Part shown: positions 1 through 5,583 of the stretch, piece after piece
How the letters are laid out: every line of letters begins with the position of its first letter
Numbering within the stretch: the first letter of the stretch is position 1
Source: Candidatus Neomicrothrix sp. UBA814
GTDB taxonomy: Bacteria > Actinomycetota > Acidimicrobiia > Acidimicrobiales > Poriferisodalaceae
Direction of reading: 5' to 3'
Length of the DNA stretch: 6,645 bases
Assembly (NCBI GenBank): GCA_002296525.1
Contig: DBIA01000033.1
Span: 1-6,645, forward strand
The notes under the pieces: model-generated
What the model was told of the DNA's origin: nothing
What the model saw: the letters and a program-made list of their open reading frames with translations, nothing else
Databases searched by the model: none
Program-made: the position numbers and the translations under genes

Positions 1-656
1 GACACGTCGTACCAGCGGATCCCTTGGACCCCTGTCACGATGCCAACCGCGGTATCGCTGGCCTCAAGAATAGGTCCTTGCTCGATGTGAGGTTCCAGGT
101 AGTACCCCACAGGTCGATCCCCGCACGGGTCACTTCCCGAATACCCGATCCTGGTCAACTCGTCCACCAGTACCGTCCCATCTTGGGCAGTGGCCCCTAG
201 GCCTTCCTCTAATGAGAATGCGCCACCAAATACACCGGAGCCAAGCATCGCTGGAGGGAACCGGGCCCCTTCTTCATTGGTCCAAGAGACCACTTCAATG
301 GGTGCAGCTGTGAGGTGGTCGTGGTCGTTGAGGACACGCAGGATCTCCAGTCCGACCATTACTCCATAGGCACCATCGAATTTACCTCCGGTTGGCTGGC
401 TGTCTAAATGACTGCCTATAACGACCGGGTCGCGGTTTGAGTCCGCGCCTTCTCGGCGAGCGAACAGATTGCCCATTCGATCGATATGCACAGAACACTG
501 AAGTTCGGTAACCCATTCAACGAACTGATCTCGACCAGCCTTATCAGTGTCAGTTAACGCAACTCTTGCCACACCTCCCGCTTCTGTTGCACCGATTTCT
601 GCGAGCTGATGCAGGGTCTTCCACAGTCTTGTTCCGTCAACATGAAAATCAGCCAT
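1..656 (-). CDS. M20-family Zn-dependent amidohydrolase (N-carbamoyl-L-amino-acid hydrolase / allantoate amidohydrolase type), 3' part cut off
   Basis: This is the first 218 residues of a cytoplasmic binuclear-metal hydrolase; the family is normally about 400-420 residues, so the C-terminal half lies outside the window. Family members split N-carbamoyl amino acids, allantoate or ureidoglycolate, releasing ammonia and CO2 or a free amino acid. Seen in the translation: GSHLDSQPTGGKFDGAYG at about 81-98, supplying metal ligands H83 and D94; TNEEGARF at 126-133, with the bridging/catalytic Glu pair E128-E129; and EPHIEQGP at 188-195, with ligand H190. The lid/dimerisation domain would begin near VQGIRWYDV at 210. 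The ATG start at 656 is chosen because the N-terminus (ending in the pattern LHQLAEIGATEAGGVARVALTD) matches where family members begin. No clear Shine-Dalgarno precedes it, and it starts 50 bases after the stop of the enolase-superfamily gene, so co-transcription is likely. The family is sure; the exact substrate cannot be given. Confidence 0.93.
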   Translation of the reverse strand, partial: MADFHVDGTRLWKTLHQLAEIGATEAGGVARVALTDTDKAGRDQFVEWVTELQCSVHIDRMGNLFARREGADSNRDPVVIGSHLDSQPTGGKFDGAYGVMVGLEILRVLNDHDHLTAAPIEVVSWTNEEGARFPPAMLGSGVFGGAFSLEEGLGATAQDGTVLVDELTRIGYSGSDPCGDRPVGYYLEPHIEQGPILEASDTAVGIVTGVQGIRWYDV

Positions 657-706
657 ACCGCAATGATATTCAGACAGGGCGTTCGCGGAGTTGGCGCGGA
701 TCAGGT

Positions 707-1816
707 TCAGTTCGGATCGACTTCATGCGGTTCGAGTCGTTCCCAATCGAACTCGACGCCAATTCCCGGATCATCGGGCACGGCAACCCGGTCCTTTTCG
801 ATTCGCAAAGGCCTCGCAGTGTATGTGTCAATCGGGAAGCTGTGGACCTCTACCCAGCCCGCATGGGTTTGGGACGCGACAAGGCTGACATGTAATTCGT
901 GCATGCCGTGGCTGCATATCGGTATGCCATGTTTCGCCGCTTGAGCGGATGCTTGGAGCCACCCAGTTATTCCCCCACAGTTAGATGCGTCTGGTTGTAG
1001 ATAGGACAGCTTGGCTCGCTCACAAGCGGCAGTGAACTCATGGATGGTGTGCAGGTTCTCGCCCATCGCTAGAGGCATGTCGGTCGCGTCCGCGATGGCG
1101 GCATATCCCTCGAAGTTGTCGGGAATAATTGGCTCCTCGAACCATGTGAGGTCGTAGGGAGCGAATCGTTTCGCCGCTTCGATCGCTTGGCTGACGTTCA
1201 TGGAGTAGTTGGCGTCGACCATCAAAGCTGCCGATGCTCCGATCAGATCACGTACAGCTCGGACCCGAGACACATCATCGTCGAGATTAGGGCGACCAAC
1301 TTTTATCTTGACTGACGAAAGCCCAGTTTCCAGGTAGCTGTTGACGTTGCTCAGGAGTCGGTCGAGGCTAAACGCCAAGTCGATTCCACCGTGGTAGGCG
1401 CGGGCAAATGATGCTGAGCCGCCCGCGACTTCCCACAATGGTTGACCGAGTCTTTTGCATCGGAGATCCCATAGGGCAATGTCGATAGCTGAAATTGCGA
1501 ACGCGGCGATTCCACCTCGCCCTACGTAGTGGAGGTGCTCGCCCATGAACTGGTTCAGACCCTCAACCTCGGCGCCATCCGAGCCAATCAGAGCAGGTGT
1601 AAGGTCATGCTGTATCAGGGCACAGATGGCCCTTCCCCCGCGGCCGCCGGTGTAGGTGTATCCAGTTCCTTGGGAACCATCATCAAGGGTGACAGTTGCC
1701 GTCACTAGTTCAAAATGAGTGTGTTCGCCGTGCATAGCATCGACAAGTGGTTCCTGTAGTGGCAACACGAAGAACCGACTCTGGACGTCAGAGATGCGCG
1801 CTTGATGGTTGGTCAC
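707..1816 (-). CDS. Enolase-superfamily enzyme, mandelate racemase subgroup (racemase or acid-sugar dehydratase)
   Basis: 369 residues, a full-length two-domain enzyme: N-terminal capping domain (about 8-130) and a TIM-type barrel (about 135-345). Enzymes of this group abstract the proton alpha to a carboxylate, with Mg2+ stabilising the enediolate, and either racemise or dehydrate. With a constant offset of +6, every key residue of Pseudomonas mandelate racemase is found: KxK bases K170 and K172 (SSVKIKVG), metal ligands D201 (MVDAN), E227 (WFEEP) and E253 (MGEN), the His-Asp dyad H303 (CSHGMHE) and D276 (QPDASNCGG), and E323 (WVEVHS). An active MR-subgroup catalyst is therefore expected. 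The start is a GTG; an AGGG overlaps it, so the initiation signal is weak, but the capping domain begins at about residue 8, leaving little room for another start. Likely first gene of an operon with the M20 hydrolase downstream. The substrate is unknown: acid-sugar dehydratase is common in the subgroup, and amino-acid-derivative racemase is an alternative suggested by the neighbour. Confidence 0.95.
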   Translation of the reverse strand: MTNHQARISDVQSRFFVLPLQEPLVDAMHGEHTHFELVTATVTLDDGSQGTGYTYTGGRGGRAICALIQHDLTPALIGSDGAEVEGLNQFMGEHLHYVGRGGIAAFAISAIDIALWDLRCKRLGQPLWEVAGGSASFARAYHGGIDLAFSLDRLLSNVNSYLETGLSSVKIKVGRPNLDDDVSRVRAVRDLIGASAALMVDANYSMNVSQAIEAAKRFAPYDLTWFEEPIIPDNFEGYAAIADATDMPLAMGENLHTIHEFTAACERAKLSYLQPDASNCGGITGWLQASAQAAKHGIPICSHGMHELHVSLVASQTHAGWVEVHSFPIDTYTARPLRIEKDRVAVPDDPGIGVEFDWERLEPHEVDPN

Positions 1817-1999
1817 CCTGTAAGTCTGGCACGTCGCTTGGATTAACCGATTACCCGCATTGCGGCCTGACTAGCCGGCGGTGTGCTTTGCTCACCGATT
1901 CCCCGCTCGATAGCGACATAAGCGAAGACCGTAGCGTCGGCACGCAAACCGCAGTTCAGCGAAACCGGGGGAGGTGAGGAAGTCGAATTATTTCTGCCT
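1817..1999. other. Intergenic region upstream of the enolase-superfamily gene
   Basis: 183 bases between two minus-strand genes, likely holding the promoter of the catabolic pair. Reading the minus strand, two near-direct repeats (GGTAATC, then GGTTAATC) lie at about 1844-1859, some 30-45 bases upstream of the GTG start. They could be part of a regulator site, but I cannot match them to a known operator. No convincing -35/-10 pair, terminator hairpin or small gene was found; the plus-strand frame that runs through here overlaps the enolase-superfamily gene and looks non-coding. Confidence 0.3.
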
Positions 2000-2353
2000 C
2001 TAGGAATTGGGGTCTTCCGTTATTTCTTCGAACCATTCTTTTTCGAGTTCAGCTGACCATTCTTGGCAGCGTCGTATAGCGATTGCCTGGGCATGTTTCA
2101 TCTCTTCTTCGGACAGACGAGACATGAGCGCCCTAAAGGCTTTGTCTGCTCTGAGATCTCGGGCGGTGCCCTTCATTGCTGCCAGGACCATCATGTTGAC
2201 AGCAACCTGTTGGTCTGTGGTGGATTCGTTTTGGGGATAGAGGTACTTGGCCTTTTGTTCCTCGATCACTGCTGCCGTCTTTAAGAGAAGCTCAAATTCG
2301 GCTACTCCCTCGACAACTTGGTTTTGTACCCGGCGTTTCCGTAACCAACTCAT
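2000..2353 (-). CDS. Small charged helical protein, unknown function
   Basis: 117 residues from an ATG at 2353. An AGGAATAGG stretch upstream supports this start; a TTG two codons earlier is possible but less likely. I do not recognise the family. The N-terminus is very basic (MSWLRKRR), and most of the rest looks helical and strongly charged: about 12-38 with many Glu/Ala/Leu, about 47-77 containing AVNMMVLAAMKGTARDLRAD, and about 78-112, a Glu/Lys/Arg/Trp-rich helix (SEEEMKHAQ, RRCQEW, EKEWFEEI). There is no signal peptide, membrane segment or obvious catalytic motif; the single Cys (C96) makes metal binding through cysteines unlikely. It lies 171 bases downstream of the helicase on the same strand, so it may be its partner or may be independent. 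The even charge pattern, good start and absence of a better frame support a real gene. Confidence 0.72.
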   Translation of the reverse strand: MSWLRKRRVQNQVVEGVAEFELLLKTAAVIEEQKAKYLYPQNESTTDQQVAVNMMVLAAMKGTARDLRADKAFRALMSRLSEEEMKHAQAIAIRRCQEWSAELEKEWFEEITEDPNS

Positions 2354-2524
2354 ATCCAAAGCCTATTCCTGTGAAACGTCAGAACGGTATTCGTTATCTT
2401 TTGCTTGCCGCAGCGTTGTGGCTCATATTTTGAACTCTTTGTCAGCGGCTTCGAGTCAGGTATCTCGATCGAACTCGAACCCGTATCTATGGACAGTAAA
2501 AGATTTTTGTAAGGAGCGATTTAC
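2354..2524. other. Intergenic region between helicase and small helical protein
   Basis: 171 bases, rather AT-rich in places. It holds no terminator hairpin I can see and no clear consensus promoter. On the minus strand a CTGACA and a TATGAG occur about 12 bases apart, too close for a standard -35/-10 pair. The gap is long for a tightly coupled operon, so the small downstream gene may have its own promoter here. Confidence 0.3.
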
Positions 2525-4228
2525 CTACCAGAGGCAGTCGCACTCGACTTTCGCCTCTAGTGCTTTCCACCGAAATGGCGTCGGTTCTGACATTGCGCCG
2601 CACCCAGTGCAGCGAAGAACAAAGTCTTTACCTATCTTTTGCATCGTTACCGGTTGATCGCCTGTTGAAAGGCGAGCTTCTTGTTTGGGGGAGACCTTTT
2701 GTTTCACGATCTCGGGAAGATCGAGAACTTCAATCTCCAGATAATCGATGCTGGGTCCAAATTTAGGTGGGTTCTCCCAAACCTCTTTGTGGGCCTCGGT
2801 CATCTCTGTCCAGCCAATGAAACTTAACCACGCGTACTCTTCGATCTCGTCCAACCCTGATGGCATTTCATCCTGGCTGTGCAGCGGACCAAGTTTTTCT
2901 GGAGCAACGACCTCTTCTGGACCGTGATAATCGAGGAACGAAACAAGTTTTTCTATATTGCCTATGCCGAAACTCTCCGCTGATTCACTTATGGACTCGA
3001 TTTCCTCCATAAAGCCGTCTCGTTCGTGAGCCGACGGATCTTCAAGAGTGTCACTTGCGTACAGCACCACAAATCGAGCCCCGACACCAGCTTTCTTGAT
3101 GCGGAGTATCCGTCCCATACGTTGAATCATCTGGCGTCTGGTGCGACTGGCGTTAACGACGATTCCTAGATTCGCGTTTGGTACGTCAATTCCCTCATCC
3201 AGGACACGTGGAGCGGCAACTGCGTCCAATTTACCTTTGCGTAGATCGGTGAGAATGGTTTCTCTCTCAACACGAGCGGTGTCACCCGTGATGATCTCAA
3301 TACCCAAAAGCGGATCTAACCGGTTTATAGCGTGGTTCGCTGCCTTAACGGTTTGCGTGAAAATCAGAGCACCGGACGCGCCAAGAATCACCGGCGCAAA
3401 GCTGGATAAAACTTCGTATTTAGCTCGGCTAGTAGCGACTATTTCGCGGCGTTTTGAAAATGATTCAAGGTATGTGGTTGCTGCCTTACCGTTCGGACCA
3501 GCGTCGTTTTCTGACAAATAACTCACAGCTGCGAGAAAAGCCCCAAAGGGTTCCTGCGGCATGTCTGGAATACTTCGGAGAACCTGACGTGACGCAACAA
3601 GGTCTGCTTCAGTCAAGTCATACTCGTCGCGTTCTTCTTTAGCCAGCGGCACTGCAACAAACGCCACTCTCGGCTGAGCGCAAACTCCATCGAGTATCGC
3701 CTGCGCGAAATCGTAACGGAAGCAAACCCCTCCGAAGTATGGCAACAATGTCTTTTCCACCGCATCGTCAGATCTTTCTAATGTGGCGGTAAGACCTAGA
3801 CGTTCGTCGTACTCATGAATCAGGGATTTTCGGAGAGTCAGTCCACCGAAACCGTGACATTCATCCGCAATTATTAGCCCGTTCTGTCCGTCTGGAGGCA
3901 TAGGTTTTTTCGCGCTCGCAGAGTGGCGCGTTGTTACCAATACATCACAGTCATCGACACGGTCACTGAAGCTGTCGCCGAGTCTCCCGATCACACAATG
4001 AGGGAGCGCTTGCTTCAGACTTTCCGACCACTGTTCCATCAGTACTCGGCTTGGCACAACCACCAACACGAACAAACCTCGTCGGTGAGCGTCGGCAGCC
4101 GCCCGAATCGCAACGTTTGTCTTGCCAGCGCCTGTGACTGCTTCGATAATTCCCCTCCGCCCGCATTTCAGCCAGCTGATGAGAGCTTCGAGTTGCCATC
4201 TATACAAAAAGTGGTCAGAGGTGTTCAT
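2525..4228 (-). CDS. SF2 DEAD/DEAH-box helicase, XPB/Ssl2 (COG1061) type with C-terminal four-cysteine motif
   Basis: 567 residues from the ATG at 4228; a TTG immediately before it is an alternative. Superfamily 2 helicases use ATP to translocate on or unwind nucleic acid. Motifs in order: Q-like YRWQLEAL (9-16), Walker A AVTGAGKT (30-37), Ia VVPSRVLMEQW (57-67), Ib TTRHSA (99-104), Walker B/II ADECH (121-125), III GLTATLERSD (145-154), IV ALIFTQT (287-293), V APRVLDEGIDVPNA (339-352) and VI QMIQRMGRILR (366-376). The string LTATLERSD followed by LLPYFGG and the LDEGIDVP box are typical of the XPB-like group. After about residue 405 comes an acidic, unrecognised region, then a C-terminal CTGC (540-543) and CDC (563-565), probably a zinc ribbon. 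No Shine-Dalgarno is visible before the start, so translation may be leaderless or weak. A repair, phage-defence or general DNA-processing role cannot be told apart from sequence. Confidence 0.95.
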   Translation of the reverse strand: MNTSDHFLYRWQLEALISWLKCGRRGIIEAVTGAGKTNVAIRAAADAHRRGLFVLVVVPSRVLMEQWSESLKQALPHCVIGRLGDSFSDRVDDCDVLVTTRHSASAKKPMPPDGQNGLIIADECHGFGGLTLRKSLIHEYDERLGLTATLERSDDAVEKTLLPYFGGVCFRYDFAQAILDGVCAQPRVAFVAVPLAKEERDEYDLTEADLVASRQVLRSIPDMPQEPFGAFLAAVSYLSENDAGPNGKAATTYLESFSKRREIVATSRAKYEVLSSFAPVILGASGALIFTQTVKAANHAINRLDPLLGIEIITGDTARVERETILTDLRKGKLDAVAAPRVLDEGIDVPNANLGIVVNASRTRRQMIQRMGRILRIKKAGVGARFVVLYASDTLEDPSAHERDGFMEEIESISESAESFGIGNIEKLVSFLDYHGPEEVVAPEKLGPLHSQDEMPSGLDEIEEYAWLSFIGWTEMTEAHKEVWENPPKFGPSIDYLEIEVLDLPEIVKQKVSPKQEARLSTGDQPVTMQKIGKDFVLRCTGCGAMSEPTPFRWKALEAKVECDCLW

Positions 4229-4290
4229 CAATAGTGATCGGGTATCAGGGGCACGGGACTGGCGCGGAGGGTTTGCATTTCGTTACTGAG

Positions 4291-4296
4291 ATTGTA
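4291..4296 (-). promoter_or_regulatory. Candidate -10 element of the helicase gene
   Basis: Reading the minus strand this hexamer is TACAAT, five of six matches to TATAAT, about 60 bases upstream of the helicase ATG. No good -35 hexamer lies 16-18 bases upstream of it, so the call is weak. It directly abuts the terminator-like hairpin that reads on the opposite strand. Confidence 0.25.
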
Positions 4297-4300
4297 AGGC

Positions 4301-4328
4301 GGCCACCCTTCGTGCGGTCTGTTTGTTT
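4301..4328 (+). terminator. Degenerate terminator-like hairpin upstream of the GYD gene (T1)
   Basis: GGCCAC can pair with GTGCGGTC through G-C, G-T, C-G, C-G, one A/C mismatch and C-G, around a CCTTCGT loop, followed by a T-rich tract (GTTTGTTTTA). The sequence resembles the terminator after the GYD gene: GGCC-ACCCTTCGTGCGGTCT compared with GGCCGACCTTCGGGGCGGTCT. The stem is weak, so it is either a decayed terminator or an attenuator in the GYD leader. There is no plus-strand gene upstream of it within the window for it to terminate. Confidence 0.4.
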
Positions 4329-4362
4329 TATTCTTCCTGGCAGCAGTTAGGCGATCACAACA

Positions 4363-4374
4363 AGAGGGGGAAGA
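4363..4374 (+). promoter_or_regulatory. Strong Shine-Dalgarno of the GYD gene
   Basis: AGAGGGGGAAGA lies immediately upstream of the ATG at 4376, with the G-run about six bases from it. It is the strongest purine-rich ribosome binding site in the window and fixes the start. Confidence 0.75.
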
Positions 4375-4375
4375 A

Positions 4376-4690
4376 ATGGCACGATTAATTCAACGAGGCA
4401 AGTACACAGCTCAGGGCTGGCAGGGTGTCGTGGGTTCTAGTTTCGCGGCCCGAGAGGCGGCAGTGCGGGACACGGTTGCAGCACAGGGCGGGACGCTTGA
4501 AGCGATGTATTTCAACTCGACTAGTGCTGATTGGGATTGGATGATTATCGTCAATGGAGTCCCTACGAACATTCAGGGTAAGGCTCATATCCTTGCGAGC
4601 GGTTCGTACGAATCCGTAATTATCGAAGAAGTCGTTACTGCCGAAGAAGCAGATGGAGCGGATGCTTCAGTTCGCCATAAATCTGCCTAA
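4376..4690 (+). CDS. GYD-domain protein (dimeric alpha/beta barrel family)
   Basis: 104 residues, the usual length of stand-alone GYD-domain (COG4274-like) proteins, whose biochemical role is not established. Supporting segments are the N-terminal strand and turn RGKYTAQGWQGV (7-18), the helix REAAVRDTVAAQGGTLEAMYF (26-46) and the strand ADWDWMIIV (51-59), followed by a second helix with ASGSYESV (75-82) and a C-terminal strand ending near VTAEEADGA. The family-naming G-Y-D triad is altered: Asp54 remains, but the Tyr position is Trp53 and the Gly is lost, giving S-A-D-W-D. No signal peptide or membrane segment, so cytoplasmic. It lies between two related terminators and is probably transcribed on its own. 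It stands divergent to the helicase and upstream of a second small barrel-like protein. The family is quite sure; function is unknown. Confidence 0.88.
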   Translation: MARLIQRGKYTAQGWQGVVGSSFAAREAAVRDTVAAQGGTLEAMYFNSTSADWDWMIIVNGVPTNIQGKAHILASGSYESVIIEEVVTAEEADGADASVRHKSA

Positions 4691-4712
4691 GAGAGAAATG
4701 TAACTTTCGATA

Positions 4713-4738
4713 GAGGCCGACCTTCGGGGCGGTCTTTT
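4713..4738 (+). terminator. Rho-independent terminator after the GYD gene (T2)
   Basis: Starts about 22 bases after the GYD stop. GGCCGACC pairs with GGGCGGTC (one G-T wobble, one A/G mismatch) around a TTCG tetraloop closed by C-G, the exceptionally stable cUUCGg loop, and is followed by TTTT. It should end GYD transcription and separate that gene from the next. Confidence 0.85.
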
Positions 4739-4754
4739 CTCATTTTACTAACCG

Positions 4755-4773
4755 TTCATTCACAGTTAATGAA
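4755..4773. repeat. Inverted repeat TTCATT-N7-AATGAA, possible operator
   Basis: Two perfect 6-base arms separated by seven bases, centred about 55 bases upstream of the next start codon. They overlap the proposed -35 element, a position expected for a dimeric regulator's binding site. AT-rich arms this short can also arise by chance. Confidence 0.35.
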
Positions 4774-4786
4774 GGGGGGCTACGCT
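4759..4786 (+). promoter_or_regulatory. Candidate promoter of the duplicated-barrel gene
   Basis: TTCACA at 4759-4764 (five of six matches to TTGACA), a 16-base spacer ending in GGGGGGC, and TACGCT at 4781-4786 (TANNNT type, as in actinobacteria). Transcription would start near 4793, giving a leader of about 25 bases. It lies directly after terminator T2, consistent with the gene having its own transcript. Confidence 0.5.
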
Positions 4787-4805
4787 TCGCATCTAATTCA
4801 TTACG

Positions 4806-4810
4806 AAAGG
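4806..4810 (+). promoter_or_regulatory. Shine-Dalgarno of the duplicated-barrel gene
   Basis: AAAGG (within GAAAGG) ends eight bases before the ATG at 4819, a good spacing that decides the start. Confidence 0.65.
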
Positions 4811-4818
4811 TAGAAGTT

Positions 4819-5421
4819 ATGAGTTACATGGCGTTTTCGACATTGATGCAAGACCCAAACGCAGATATGGCGGCGGGTAAAGACCTTGCAGAACGAAAAT
4901 ATGGGGAACAAGGCGCAACTAGAACGGGAGTTTCTATTGCGTTGACGGGTCAAGGCGCTGGGGCGTTAACGGTAACGTCCATTTGGGACTCGACCGACGC
5001 GTGCTTCGAGGGTAGGGCGGCAATTATGGCCGACGCAGAAGTTCAGGCTTACGTCACGGCAAACAATCAGACAGCAGTCCAGTTTGGTTTGTCGCGCGTT
5101 CGGAATGAGACCGGCAATTGTGAGGGAGCGTTCGCAGCCGCGGCAATTGCAACAGCGACCGACCACTCTGACGCGGCAGTCGCAGAGGTCTCCGAACACA
5201 TGGAGCGAATCTTTCTTCCGCAGGGCATAAATGGAGTTCGGATGGTCCAAATGATTGCCGCTGGTGAAAATACTGGTGCATACGTAAACCTTTTCTACTG
5301 CGACTCTGTTGACTCGTATTTTGCAGCTTCGGCGGCCGCCTGGGCTGACGCAGAGTTTGTCGCCACTTCGCAAAAAATCGGTGCATCAATTGTTGATCGG
5401 TTGATCAGCAGGATGCTCTGA
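4819..5421 (+). CDS. Uncharacterised protein with two internal barrel-like repeats
   Basis: 200 residues, Ala-rich and acidic, with no signal peptide or membrane segment. I do not recognise a named family, but the protein is an internal duplication: residues about 30-95 align with about 135-198, offset 105. In the best block, W56-E74 compared with C161-E179, 10 of 19 positions are identical, including the D-S-x-D-x-x-x-F core and both copies of ADAE (71-74 and 176-179). Each half shows a strand, a GA-containing strand (48-56 and 153-161) and a helix. This order suits a ferredoxin-like dimeric alpha/beta-barrel domain such as GYD, NIPSNAP or EthD-like proteins, so one chain could form a pseudo-dimer. 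An Ala-rich linker (103-113) joins the halves. The fold is inferred. The gene has its own promoter-like site and sits between two terminators. It could bind a small hydrophobic or haem-like ligand as some barrel relatives do, but no ligand residue can be assigned. Confidence 0.88.
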   Translation: MSYMAFSTLMQDPNADMAAGKDLAERKYGEQGATRTGVSIALTGQGAGALTVTSIWDSTDACFEGRAAIMADAEVQAYVTANNQTAVQFGLSRVRNETGNCEGAFAAAAIATATDHSDAAVAEVSEHMERIFLPQGINGVRMVQMIAAGENTGAYVNLFYCDSVDSYFAASAAAWADAEFVATSQKIGASIVDRLISRML

Positions 5422-5440
5422 AAAAGTCTGAGGCAAAAGC

Positions 5441-5468
5441 AAAAGACCGCCCTTTGGGGCGGTCTTTT
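5441..5468. terminator. Perfect bidirectional terminator (T3)
   Basis: A perfect 12-base-pair stem, AAAAGACCGCCC / GGGCGGTCTTTT, around a TTTG loop, 20 bases after the stop of the duplicated-barrel gene. The A-run on the left and T-run on the right make it functional in both directions. Its right arm, GGGCGGTCTTTT, is identical to that of T2. Confidence 0.93.
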
Positions 5469-5583
5469 GTCGCCTTAAGCGACAGCCTCAGCTTCGTACC
5501 TGCATCGAACGCTCACGACACTGCGATCTCGCTAATTGACTCTAGAGAGGTTGGTGATTGCGTCGCCGCTAGCTTGAGGGTCG
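5469..5583. other. Intergenic region upstream of the small membrane protein
   Basis: 115 bases. It contains a short inverted repeat GTCGC-N5-GCGAC at 5469-5483, directly behind T3, and a TTGACT near 5537 that lacks a matching -10. The promoter of the membrane-protein gene is presumably here, but I cannot place it. Confidence 0.3.

Noticed and set aside
566..944. Plus-strand frames over the junction of the two catabolic genes
   Set aside because: They are antisense to a full-length enolase-superfamily gene and an M20 hydrolase with intact motifs.
2463..2485. tRNA T-arm-like string on the minus strand (GGGTTCGAGTTCGATC)
   Set aside because: The flanks do not form the 5-base T-stem, and no acceptor stem, anticodon arm or D-arm can be placed around it.
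2247..2657. 136-residue open frame on the plus strand
   Set aside because: It spans parts of two minus-strand genes and the gap between them, has a Ser/Arg/Cys-rich composition typical of an antisense frame, and lacks a ribosome binding site.
3141..3521. 126-residue open frame on the plus strand inside the helicase
   Set aside because: It is antisense to well-conserved helicase motifs IV-VI, so the minus-strand frame is the coding one.
4966..5373. 135- and 111-residue minus-strand frames opposite the duplicated-barrel gene
   Set aside because: The plus-strand frame has a promoter-like site, Shine-Dalgarno, internal repeat and terminator; the minus frames are rich in Arg/Cys/Ser and have none.
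5469..5483. GTCGC-N5-GCGAC hairpin behind terminator T3
   Set aside because: Only five base pairs, not followed by a T-run, and expected by chance at this size; listed only as content of the intergenic region.
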